This document shows, in pieces, positions 17,540 to 25,420 of a DNA stretch of 64,000 nucleotides. Each line of letters begins with the position of its first letter. The stretch's first letter is position 1. The translations under genes were made by a program, and so were the position numbers. Source of the stretch: an uncultured Clostridia bacterium (GTDB taxonomy: Bacteria > Bacillota > Clostridia > TANB77 > UBA1234); NCBI GenBank assembly GCA_934149305.1, contig CAKPEF010000003.1:65086-129085 (forward strand), written 5' to 3'. The notes beneath the pieces are model-generated. The model was not told where the DNA came from. It saw nothing but the letters and a program-made list of their open reading frames with translations, and searched no databases.

Positions 17540-19465
17540 ATGGAAAAGACATTTCAAGCATTAGAATTTGATAAAATATTAAATAAATTAGAAGAATTAG
17601 CATTAACTGAAAATGCGAAAAAAAGAATTAGAAATTTGCAAATTTATCTATCTGAAGATGAATTAAAAGCGAGAATGAATGAAACAACAGAGGCAAAAAG
17701 AGTGTTAGAAGAAGTTGGAACACCAGCACTTGTTTCAATGAAGGATATAGATAGGATATTAGAAATAGCAAGCAAAGGTGGCATGTTAACTGCCGAAGAA
17801 TTAGAGTATATTGCTACAACGTTAAAATCAATAAATAGATTAAAAGACTTCTTAAATCGTGCAAAAAAAATAGAAGTTTCAATATCATATTTTGCAGATG
17901 AAATAATTGATTTAGAAGAAGTAAGAGAAGAAATAGACCGTTGCATAAAAGATGGAAAGATTTTAGATAATGCAACAAGCGATTTGAAAGATATAAGAAG
18001 AAATATTATAAACTTAGAAGAAAAGCTAAAGCAAAAAGCTGATTCAATATTGCTTGCCAATAAAAAGTATTGCTCAGAAGATTATACTACAATAAAGGGT
18101 GGACATGTTTGTATTCCAATAAAAAAAGAGTATAAAAACAAAATAGAAGGAAGTGTAATAGAAAAATCTAGAACAGGTGGAACTTTATTTATAGAACCAG
18201 TACAAGTTGAAAAAATAAGCACAGAACTTTCAAGTTTAAAATTAGAAGAAGAGAATGAAGAAATAAAAATACTTTATATGCTTACTTCTAGTTTGTCTGA
18301 ATGTTTTGATATATTTACTAAAAATAAAAGAATAATAGAAGAGTTAGATTTTATATTTGCCAAAGCTAAACTAAGTGTCGATTTAAATGGTATTGAACCC
18401 AAAATAAATACCAAAAGATATATAAAAATAGAAAAAGCTAGACACCCACTTATAGATAAAACAGCATGCGTGCCACTCGATTTCGAGATTGGCGAAAATG
18501 CAAATGGTATAATAATAACAGGACCAAATACAGGTGGAAAAACTGTATGCATAAAAACTGTAGGGCTATTTTGTTTGATGGCTCAATGTGGACTTCATGT
18601 GCCAGCAGAGAATGCAGATATTTGTATGAATAATGATATCTTTTGTGATATAGGAGATGGACAAGATATAAATCAAAATCTATCTACATTTTCAGCACAT
18701 ATATCAAATATATTACAAATATTAAGCAAGGTAACAAATGAATCTTTGGTAATACTAGATGAACTTGGGAGCGGAACAGATCCACTTGAAGGTATGGGAA
18801 TAGCAATTGCTATATTGGAAGAATTAAGAAAAAAGAATTGTTTGTTTTTAGTAACCACTCATTATGCAGAAGTAAAAGAATACGGAGAAAAAGCAGATGG
18901 GGTAATAAACAGTAGAATGGCATTTGATAGAGCAACATTAAAACCACTTTACAAATTAGAAATAGGAAAATCTGGTGAAAGCCAAGCACTTTATATAGCT
19001 AAAAAACTAGGAATGCCAAGAAACATAATAGAAAATGCATATAAATATTCATATAAAGAAAAGGAAATGGATAAAGAATTATTAGAAGGGGCAGAAGAAG
19101 AAATCCTTGGTACAAGTTCTAAAAAGAAAATAAAAGAAAGCAAAGAACATAAAGAGACTTCAAAAAGAGCTGAAAGTTTTAATATCGGTGATAGCGTAGT
19201 GGTGCATCCTGAAAATAAGATAGGAATAGTATGCAAAAAGGCAGATGAAGAGGGAAAAATTCTTGTACAAATGCAAGATGAAAAAGTGTTAATAAATCAT
19301 AAAAGACTTGAACTAAAAGTGCCAGCAAGTATGTTATATCCAGAAGATTATGATTTTTCAATAATATTTGATACTGTAGAAAATAGAAAAAAGAGACATC
19401 AGATGAGTAAAAAACATTGCGAGGGAATGACTATAAAAATAGATAAATTGAACGAGAAAATTTAG
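17540..19465 (+). CDS. mutS2: MutS2-like ATPase lacking the Smr domain
   Basis: 641 residues against ~785 for standard MutS2. Begins MEKTFQALEFDKILNKLEEL, the usual MutS2 start. A MutS core with coiled-coil clamp (~120-280) leads to Walker A GPNTGGKTVCIKTVGL (~335) and Walker B LVILDELGSGTDPLEG (~408). After ~520 a small KOW/SH3-like part (FNIGDSVVVHPENKIGIV) follows, and then the protein ends without the C-terminal Smr nuclease. Full-length MutS2 suppresses recombination and rescues collided ribosomes; without Smr this may be a paralogue with a changed role. GGAGG precedes ATG. Confidence 0.88.
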   Translation: MEKTFQALEFDKILNKLEELALTENAKKRIRNLQIYLSEDELKARMNETTEAKRVLEEVGTPALVSMKDIDRILEIASKGGMLTAEELEYIATTLKSINRLKDFLNRAKKIEVSISYFADEIIDLEEVREEIDRCIKDGKILDNATSDLKDIRRNIINLEEKLKQKADSILLANKKYCSEDYTTIKGGHVCIPIKKEYKNKIEGSVIEKSRTGGTLFIEPVQVEKISTELSSLKLEEENEEIKILYMLTSSLSECFDIFTKNKRIIEELDFIFAKAKLSVDLNGIEPKINTKRYIKIEKARHPLIDKTACVPLDFEIGENANGIIITGPNTGGKTVCIKTVGLFCLMAQCGLHVPAENADICMNNDIFCDIGDGQDINQNLSTFSAHISNILQILSKVTNESLVILDELGSGTDPLEGMGIAIAILEELRKKNCLFLVTTHYAEVKEYGEKADGVINSRMAFDRATLKPLYKLEIGKSGESQALYIAKKLGMPRNIIENAYKYSYKEKEMDKELLEGAEEEILGTSSKKKIKESKEHKETSKRAESFNIGDSVVVHPENKIGIVCKKADEEGKILVQMQDEKVLINHKRLELKVPASMLYPEDYDFSIIFDTVENRKKRHQMSKKHCEGMTIKIDKLNEKI

Positions 19466-19567
19466 GTAAAATGCAATAGTTTTTGCAGTTATATTATGAA
19501 GTAGATACCCAATTTTATATAAACATGTCACAAAAAAATACCTGTATTTAAGCAATACAGGTATTTT

Positions 19568-19918
19568 TGGTGGAGATGAGGAGAATCGAACTCCTGTCCA
19601 AAAACCCTTTCATATAAACTTCTCCGAGTGCAGTTTATCTTTTAAAATTCCCTAGAATAAACGAGGACAAACACCCTTTTATTTTCGGTAACTTTATAAA
19701 TACCTACTATCTCAAAGTTTTGATAGCTTCGGTTCTACTTTAATCGACGCCTGATTCAAGCCAAGTAGACAAGCTTGGTCAAACGTAGCCGCAACTAGGC
19801 AGCTAAAGCAACTTTATTGTTGTTAATTATTTATATTTCTCGTTTTTTTAGATGGCCGACGAGAATCCATCACTCGCTATTTATACTGCTAGGCATCTGT
19901 CGAAACCATTGCATCCCC
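19568..19918 (-). ncRNA. ssrA: Transfer-messenger RNA
   Basis: The 5' end on the minus strand reads GGGGATGCAATGGTTTCGAC, the conserved tmRNA start; the 3' end reads GAGTTCGATTCTCCTCATCT then CCACCA. The tag frame ends AAA GTT GCT TTA GCT GCC TAG, giving a tag ending in KVALAA. The size, 351 nt, is typical. It frees stalled ribosomes, which is relevant here because several genes contain frameshift sites that might stall. Confidence 0.95.
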
Positions 19919-20000
19919 ATGAATACAAAAATATTATAGCAAAATATTATAAAGTATTCAAGTACACAAGAGCAAAATAGATATGAAAGATAAAAATATA

Positions 20001-20132
20001 GTTACTATTTAGTCTTCAAAATAAAAGTATATATCAAATGTAAATGTGTGCTATAAAAATGTCGAGGAGCTTAGGTGTGCTCCATAAAAACAATACTGGT
20101 AGGTGCTTGTTTAATTTAAGGTTGAATAGTAA
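20001..20132 (+). repeat. Repeat unit with terminal inverted repeats, copy B
   Basis: GTTACTAT at 20001-20008 and ATAGTAA at 20126-20132 bound a unit nearly identical over ~80 bases to copy A at 17135-17256. It contains the core GAGGAGCTTAGG, then TGTGCTCCATAAAAAC. The two copies flank mutS2 and ssrA. Confidence 0.65.
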
Positions 20133-20262
20133 TCAGTAACAAAATATTTTATGTGAAAATTTAAAAATATTATACAATTTTTAAAGTCATTGTGATATAA
20201 TCTAAAAGAACTTGAAATGCATGCTTGCGTAAGTGATAAAGAGAGAAAGTGGAGTGATAAAA

Positions 20263-21015
20263 TTGGGACAAGCAGATAGAATATCTCAAATAAAAGCTGT
20301 TTATAATTTTAGAAAATCAATTCTAAAACATAAAAGAATTGCGAAAGCTTTAATAGGCTCATTGATGATTATTTCTGCTGGCGCATTTTATGTATTAGTA
20401 TATGCAAAAGATACAGTGAAGGTGTACAATGAAAAAACAGAGGGATTAGCTGTAGGAATACAAAATTTAGAAAACGAGAAAAGCTATATAGAAAATCAAA
20501 AAGAAGAAATTGAAAAAAAGCAAGAAGAAATAAAATCTGAACAAGAAAGATTGTACACAGAAGCAGAACAATTGGCTAAAAATAATCAAAGTTTAATAGA
20601 AGAAAATATGAGACTTCAAGATTCTTTGAAACTTGCTGCTTCCGTAGGAATTGAACCACAAAATTTTGGCACTGCAGATAAGGCTGATACAGCTGTTGAT
20701 TATGATAAATTAGATTATGTTGGTGAATTTGAGGGAACTGCATATACGCCAAGCCCAGATGAGTGTAGCAATAATTTAGGCTATACAGCATCAGGTAAAC
20801 CGATTGTAGCCGGTGTATCAATTGCAGTTGACACAAAATATTGGAAACTTGGAACCGAATTTTATATAGAAGGTTTAGGCTATGTGGTAGCGATGGATAC
20901 GGGTAGTGCTGTTAAAGGAAAGTACAGATTTGACTATGCAGTATTTGATAAATCTTTTGCATATAAACTTGGTAGAAGAAAATGGAAAGTTTATTTAGTA
21001 AAAGGTGATGAATAG
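20263..21015 (+). CDS. Membrane-anchored coiled-coil protein with 3D domain
   Basis: About 250 residues from TTG at 20263 (AAGTGGAG 8 bases before it); GTG at 20233 or 20254 is possible. An uncleaved signal anchor (IAKALIGSLMIISAGAFYVL) is followed by a Glu/Lys-rich coiled coil (~65-115) and a C-terminal 3D domain with its three aspartates: YTPSPDECSNNLGYTASG, SIAVDTKYWKLGTEFYIEG, VVAMDTGSAVKGKYRFDYAV. 3D domains occur in lytic transglycosylases of the MltA/YuiC/Rpf kind, so a role in wall remodelling is likely. Confidence 0.85.
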   Translation: MGQADRISQIKAVYNFRKSILKHKRIAKALIGSLMIISAGAFYVLVYAKDTVKVYNEKTEGLAVGIQNLENEKSYIENQKEEIEKKQEEIKSEQERLYTEAEQLAKNNQSLIEENMRLQDSLKLAASVGIEPQNFGTADKADTAVDYDKLDYVGEFEGTAYTPSPDECSNNLGYTASGKPIVAGVSIAVDTKYWKLGTEFYIEGLGYVVAMDTGSAVKGKYRFDYAVFDKSFAYKLGRRKWKVYLVKGDE

Positions 21016-21120
21016 AATCTTAAAAGTTGCTTTGCAAATAAAATAAGCAAAGCAATTTTCATTAAACGACTTTTACCAATCTTGTGTGGTAGCGTAAGTT
21101 AGTTTGTGCAAAAGAAAAAA

Positions 21121-21152
21121 TATAGCTTAAAATCGGGTGTGCTCCATAAAAT
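21121..21152 (+). repeat. Dispersed leader repeat copy before corA
   Basis: TATAGCTTAAAATCGGG then TGTGCTCCATAAAAT, followed by a GGACACAAC box and the ribosome site of corA. Confidence 0.7.
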
Positions 21153-21191
21153 TGGTGGACACAACTAAACAAAAATAGGGGGAATATGCAT

Positions 21192-22139
21192 ATGATGAAA
21201 ATATATAAAACACTTGATGAACAAGGATTTTTTAGAGAGCAAACAAAACTTGAAAAAGGTTGCTGGATAAATCTTATCAATCCTACAGCTCAAGAGATAA
21301 ATACGCTTTGCAATTCTATCGGAGTGCGCGAGGAATTTATAAGATATCCGCTAGATCAAGAAGAAAAAGCAAGAATAGATGTTGAAGATGACCAAACTCT
21401 TATAGTAATTGATTTGCCAACTGTTGAAAAAAATGATGGAGAAATAGAAGGATTTACAACAGTGCCAATAGGTATGATAGTTGTAAGAGATGATTATTTT
21501 ATTACAGTATGCACAATGGAGTCTCCAATATTGAAAGAATTCATAGATTGTAGAGTTAAAGGTTTTTATACATTCAAAAAAACACGCTTTATATTACAGA
21601 TTTTATATAAAACAGCAGTGTATTATTTGAATTATTTAAAATTCATAAATAGAGAGACCGACAAAGCAGAAAATAGACTTCAAAAATCAATGAGAAATCA
21701 AGAACTTATTAGACTTTTAGAATTAGAAAAAAGCTTGGTGTATTTTACAACATCACTAAAATCAAACGAAATAGTAATGGAAAAGTTGATGCGTTCTAAA
21801 TTCATAAAAATGTACGAAGAAGATGAAGATATACTAGAAGATGCTATTATCGAAAATAGACAAGCTATAGAAATGGGAACAATATATAGAGATATTTTGA
21901 GCGGAACAATGGATGCATATGCTTCAGTTATATCAAACAACCTAAATATAGTAATGAAATTTTTGGCATCTGTAACTATAGTTATTTCAATTCCTACAAT
22001 AGTATCTAGTATATGGGGAATGAATGTAGCAGGATTGCCTTTTGCAGAAGATGCATTTGGATTTATAAAAGTAATGGGAATCGCATTTTTAACATCGCTT
22101 ATAGCATGGGTTTGGCTAAAAAAGAAAGACATGTTTTAA
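21192..22139 (+). CDS. corA: CorA-family divalent cation transporter
   Basis: 316 residues. ATG codons stand at 21186, 21192 and 21195; AGGGGG is best spaced for 21192. The large N-terminal cytosolic domain with long helices ends in two membrane segments near the C-terminus. The channel signature GMN is in SIWGMNVAGLPF. The family forms pentamers that import Mg2+ or Co2+. It follows a leader repeat and stands alone. Confidence 0.93.
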   Translation: MMKIYKTLDEQGFFREQTKLEKGCWINLINPTAQEINTLCNSIGVREEFIRYPLDQEEKARIDVEDDQTLIVIDLPTVEKNDGEIEGFTTVPIGMIVVRDDYFITVCTMESPILKEFIDCRVKGFYTFKKTRFILQILYKTAVYYLNYLKFINRETDKAENRLQKSMRNQELIRLLELEKSLVYFTTSLKSNEIVMEKLMRSKFIKMYEEDEDILEDAIIENRQAIEMGTIYRDILSGTMDAYASVISNNLNIVMKFLASVTIVISIPTIVSSIWGMNVAGLPFAEDAFGFIKVMGIAFLTSLIAWVWLKKKDMF

Positions 22140-22290
22140 ATTATGATTAGACAGTAACAACTTGACAGCAAAAAGAAAAATTTGTTTGCTTCAAATGTTG
22201 ACAAGAACGAATTTTTGTGATACCCTAAAAACAGTTAAAAGGGCGGTAGTGTAAAATAGCTTACGAAAATACCAAATACACTGCTTAAAA

Positions 22291-22321
22291 AAGTAGAGGA
22301 GCTTAAGCCAAGCTCCATAAA
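22291..22321 (+). repeat. Dispersed leader repeat copy overlapping the lexA ribosome-site region
   Basis: GGAGCTT AAGCC AAGCTCC forms a perfect 7-base-pair stem, with stem bases changed on both sides relative to the GGAGCAC/GTGCTCC copies. It is directly followed by CATAAAGGAGAG, so its CTCC arm could also compete for the lexA ribosome site. Confidence 0.75.
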
Positions 22322-22333
22322 GGAGAGAAAAAG

Positions 22334-22966
22334 ATGAAAGATTCTGCTAAAGCAACTGATAAGCAACAAAGAGTGCTAGATTATGTTAAAAAACAAATAA
22401 AAGAAGAAGGATATGCTCCATCTGTCAGAGAAATATGCAAGGCTTTAGATTTAAAATCAACCTCAACAGTACACGGTTACTTAGCTAGATTAAAGAAAAA
22501 AGGTTTAATAGAAAAGGTTGATATGAAATCAAGAACAATAAGACTAGTTGATGAAGATGGTAAAAGTCAAAAACCATTTTTTACTTCAAAAGAAATGGTT
22601 GATGTGCCAATAGTAGGAAAGGTTACAGCGGGAATGCCAATATTAGCAGTAGAAAATGTAGAAGATTCATTCCCATTACCACTTGATTTTACAGGAAACG
22701 GCGAAACATTCATGCTAAAAGTTAGAGGCGAAAGCATGATTGATGCAGGTATTCTTGATGGTGATTTCATTTTAGTAAAAAAACAAGATAACGCTCAAAA
22801 TGGAGATATTGTTGTGGCTTTGATAGAAGATGAAGCAACAGTTAAAAAATTTTATAAAGAAAAAGGTCATGTAAGATTGCAACCACAAAACCAATTTATG
22901 CAACCAATAATTGTTCCAACATGTTCAATACTTGGAAAAGTTGTTGGAGTATTCAGAAAATTATAA
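22334..22966 (+). CDS. lexA: LexA SOS repressor
   Basis: 210 residues. N-terminal winged helix (SVREICKALDLKSTSTVHGY). The self-cleavage site is Ala-Gly in KVTAGMPILA (~96), catalytic Ser in RGESMIDAGI and Lys in DEATVKKFY, so autoproteolysis is expected to be intact. AAAGGAGAG lies 9 bases upstream of ATG. A GAAC-containing stretch at about 22204 could be part of a weak SOS box, but the GAACNNNNGTTC palindrome is not met. Confidence 0.96.
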   Translation: MKDSAKATDKQQRVLDYVKKQIKEEGYAPSVREICKALDLKSTSTVHGYLARLKKKGLIEKVDMKSRTIRLVDEDGKSQKPFFTSKEMVDVPIVGKVTAGMPILAVENVEDSFPLPLDFTGNGETFMLKVRGESMIDAGILDGDFILVKKQDNAQNGDIVVALIEDEATVKKFYKEKGHVRLQPQNQFMQPIIVPTCSILGKVVGVFRKL

Positions 22967-23022
22967 TAGATAGAATAAAAATTCTCAATCATCTCATAAT
23001 ATTTGTTATGAGGTGATTTTTT

Positions 23023-23199
23023 ATGAAAGATAAGAAAAATAGAGTAGGTTTAAATATGTTAAAAACAAAAGGTAAAGGTATAATAGAAGACACAACAGAA
23101 TATGGAGAATTTATACCTAGCTTTGAAGCTTGGCTTACGCCCGAAGAACAAAAAAGAATAGCTAGACATTTGGAAAATAGTACAAATGATGAAGAATAA
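23023..23199 (+). CDS. Small conserved-looking protein, 58 residues
   Basis: ATG at 23023 follows GAGGTGATTTTTT. The product is charged and soluble (EDTTEYGEFIPSFEAWLTPE, then EQKRIARHLENS). It sits between lexA and the ctsR operon and is followed by a terminator. I do not recognise the family, but frame, ribosome site and terminator support a real gene. Confidence 0.6.
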   Translation: MKDKKNRVGLNMLKTKGKGIIEDTTEYGEFIPSFEAWLTPEEQKRIARHLENSTNDEE

Positions 23200-23226
23200 C
23201 AGTATTTTTGTAAGATTATAACAAGC

Positions 23227-23263
23227 CTCCTTGCCTATATAAACTTGGCAAGGAAAAATTTTT
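23227..23263 (+). terminator. Intrinsic terminator
   Basis: CCTTGCC / GGCAAGG stem with an 11-base loop, then AAAAATTTTT. Confidence 0.75.
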
Positions 23264-23274
23264 AAAAAAATCTA

Positions 23275-23302
23275 TTGACAAATATAAAAAAAGGAGTAAA
23301 AT
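23275..23302 (+). promoter_or_regulatory. Promoter of the ctsR-mcsA-mcsB-clpC operon
   Basis: TTGACA at 23275-23280, a 16-base spacer and TAAAAT at 23297-23302, immediately before the CtsR operator. Confidence 0.7.
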
Positions 23303-23313
23303 AATAAATTGAA

Positions 23314-23330
23314 AGTCAAAGAAAGTCAAA
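23314..23330 (+). promoter_or_regulatory. CtsR operator
   Basis: AGTCAAA-GAA-AGTCAAA is the tandem heptad recognised by CtsR (consensus A/GGTCAAANANA/GGTCAAA). It lies just downstream of the -10 box, so CtsR autorepresses its own operon and heat relieves it. Confidence 0.93.
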
Positions 23331-23372
23331 GTGAAACAAAGGGCAAAAAGTAGAAAAAAGGAGGCGAGACCA

Positions 23373-23819
23373 TTGAGGCTTTCAGAAGTAATTGAAGCAT
23401 ATATAAAAAAGATGATGGCTGATAATGATGATTTTTTTGAATTTGGCAGAAATGAGTTGGCTGAGTATTTTAATTGTGTTCCTTCACAAATAAATTATGT
23501 GTTAGCAACTAGATTTAATCCTGAGAGAGGTTATTATGTTGAAAGCAGAAAAGGCGGTGGCGGAAACATTAAGATTAAAAGAGTTGATATGACAAAAAAT
23601 GATTACATCATGCATATAATTAGTTCTATACATGGTAGTTTAACTCAGCAAGAGGCGGGCATAATTATAAAGAACATGTTAGAATACAATATCATAAATG
23701 AAGAAATTGCAAAACTTATGAAAATTGCAACTAATGATAAGGTTCTTGGTCTACCGGTTGAATATAAAGATGATGTTAGAACTAGAATCTTAAAAAATAT
23801 GCTTATAAATTTAGTGTAA
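23373..23819 (+). CDS. ctsR: CtsR transcriptional repressor of class III heat-shock genes
   Basis: 148 residues from TTG at 23373, which AAAAAAGGAGG precedes at good spacing and which gives the usual LSEVIEAYIKKMM start; the frame is open further upstream. The wing tip RKGGGGNIKI, which reads heat in B. subtilis CtsR (Gly-rich loop), is conserved. It represses the operon through the box at 23314-23330. First gene of four. Confidence 0.95.
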   Translation: MRLSEVIEAYIKKMMADNDDFFEFGRNELAEYFNCVPSQINYVLATRFNPERGYYVESRKGGGGNIKIKRVDMTKNDYIMHIISSIHGSLTQQEAGIIIKNMLEYNIINEEIAKLMKIATNDKVLGLPVEYKDDVRTRILKNMLINLV

Positions 23820-23874
23820 GTACGCTTAAATAAAAAAATAATAGATTGTTATTTATGGGATAGGAGTGATATTT

Positions 23875-24387
23875 ATGAAATGTCAAAAATGTGGAATGAA
23901 TGAAGCAAATGTAAGTTATACAGAAATTATAAATGGTAAAAAGGCACATGTCGTTTTGTGCGATAAATGTGCAAATGAAATGAATATAGGAATGAATTTT
24001 AATTTCGATTTTAATGATGTTTTTGGAGCATTTTTTAATGAGCCAAGTTTTGCAAAATCATTAGGTCATGCAAATGCATTGGAATGCGGAAATTGCGAGA
24101 CAACATATGATGAATTTGCTAATACTGGAATGTTTGGCTGTGAAGAATGCTATGATGTTTTTAGTGATAAACTAGATAATATTTTGCCAAGACTTCAAGG
24201 CAGTAATAGACATATAGGAAGAAGATTAAATGGTATAAACCAAAATGTAAAACAAAAAGAGAAAAAAGAAAAAACAGAATTAGAAAAATTGCAAGAAGAG
24301 TTGAAAAAGTGCGTAGAAAAAGAAGAATATGAAAAGGCGGCTGTTATAAGAGATAAAATCAAAAAACTTGAATCAGATAAAAAATAA
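23875..24387 (+). CDS. mcsA: McsA, zinc-binding activator of McsB
   Basis: 170 residues from ATG at 23875 with TAGGAG upstream. Zinc-binding Cys pairs appear as MKCQKCG...LCDKCA and CGNC...GCEECY. A C-terminal UVR motif (EEYEKAAVIRDKIKKLE) follows a Lys/Glu-rich linker. It activates the arginine kinase McsB and is encoded immediately before it. Confidence 0.94.
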   Translation: MKCQKCGMNEANVSYTEIINGKKAHVVLCDKCANEMNIGMNFNFDFNDVFGAFFNEPSFAKSLGHANALECGNCETTYDEFANTGMFGCEECYDVFSDKLDNILPRLQGSNRHIGRRLNGINQNVKQKEKKEKTELEKLQEELKKCVEKEEYEKAAVIRDKIKKLESDKK

Positions 24388-24407
24388 AAAAGAGGTGAAT
24401 AAAAAAA

Positions 24408-25418
24408 GTGAGTTGGTATTTAGAAGATGGAAAAGATAGCGATATAGTAATAAGTAGCAGAATTAGAATCGCAAGGAATATACATGGCAAAAAGTTTGTG
24501 GGGCATGCAACTGATGAAGAGCTACAAGAAATACTCGAACTTGTAAAAAATAATGTAAAGTTAGAAAATTTACATTTTATGAAACTTAAAGATTTAGATG
24601 AGTTAATGCAGGAAAGTTTAGTTGAAAAACATATTATAAGTAAAGATTTATTAAATGTAAAAGATGCAGGAATATTACTAAATGATGAAGAGAATATAGC
24701 AATTATGATAAATGAAGAAGATCATTTAAGAATACAAATTATGAAAGCAGGTTTTGAATTAGAATCTGCGTTAAAAGAAGCAATAGAAATTGATGAAAAA
24801 ATATCTTCTAAACTAGAATATGCATATAATGAAAATTATGGTTTCTTGACAGCGTGTCCAACAAATGTAGGAACAGGACTAAGAGCATCTGTAATGTTAC
24901 ATTTACCTGCGCTTAGAATAACAGGAAGAATAGAAAAAGTGCTAGAGGTTATAAATAAGGTAAATCTTAATGTGAGAGGCGTTTATGGTGAAGGTACAGA
25001 AGCAATAGGAGATTTGTATCAAGTATCTAACAAAATAAGTTTGGGTGTCACTGAAGAAGAAATTATAGAAAATGTGAATGTGGTAGTAAATAAAGTAATA
25101 GAACAAGAAAGAAAAGCAAGAGAGTATTTAAAAAATAAAGGCATAGAAGTAGAAGACAAAATATATAGAAGCTTTGGAAACTTGTTATATGCAAGAAAAA
25201 TGTCATATTCAGAATGTGCAAAACTTATATCAATTGTTAGAATGGGCATAAGTATGGGAATAATAACAGAGATAGATAACGAAAAATTAAACAAAATAAA
25301 TATTCTTACTAAACCAGCTACACTTCAAAAATACCTAAAGAAAGAGCTAAATCCAGAAGAAAGAGATGTGGAAAGAACAAAAGTGATAAAGCAAATAATA
25401 GAAAGTAAGGAGGAATAA
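24408..25418 (+). CDS. mcsB: McsB protein-arginine kinase
   Basis: 336 residues from GTG at 24408 (AGAGGTG upstream). Phosphagen-kinase core: SSRIRIARNIHGKKF binds ATP phosphates, INEEDHLRIQ carries the catalytic Glu, and CPTNVGTGLRASVMLHLPAL carries the conserved Cys. It marks proteins with phospho-Arg for ClpCP degradation. It ends 2 bases before clpC. Confidence 0.96.
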   Translation: MSWYLEDGKDSDIVISSRIRIARNIHGKKFVGHATDEELQEILELVKNNVKLENLHFMKLKDLDELMQESLVEKHIISKDLLNVKDAGILLNDEENIAIMINEEDHLRIQIMKAGFELESALKEAIEIDEKISSKLEYAYNENYGFLTACPTNVGTGLRASVMLHLPALRITGRIEKVLEVINKVNLNVRGVYGEGTEAIGDLYQVSNKISLGVTEEEIIENVNVVVNKVIEQERKAREYLKNKGIEVEDKIYRSFGNLLYARKMSYSECAKLISIVRMGISMGIITEIDNEKLNKINILTKPATLQKYLKKELNPEERDVERTKVIKQIIESKEE

Positions 25419-25420
25419 AT

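Noticed and set aside
22199..22215. SOS box in front of lexA
   Set aside because: AGAACGAATTTTTG matches only one half of the GAACNNNNGTTC palindrome; too weak to list as an operator.
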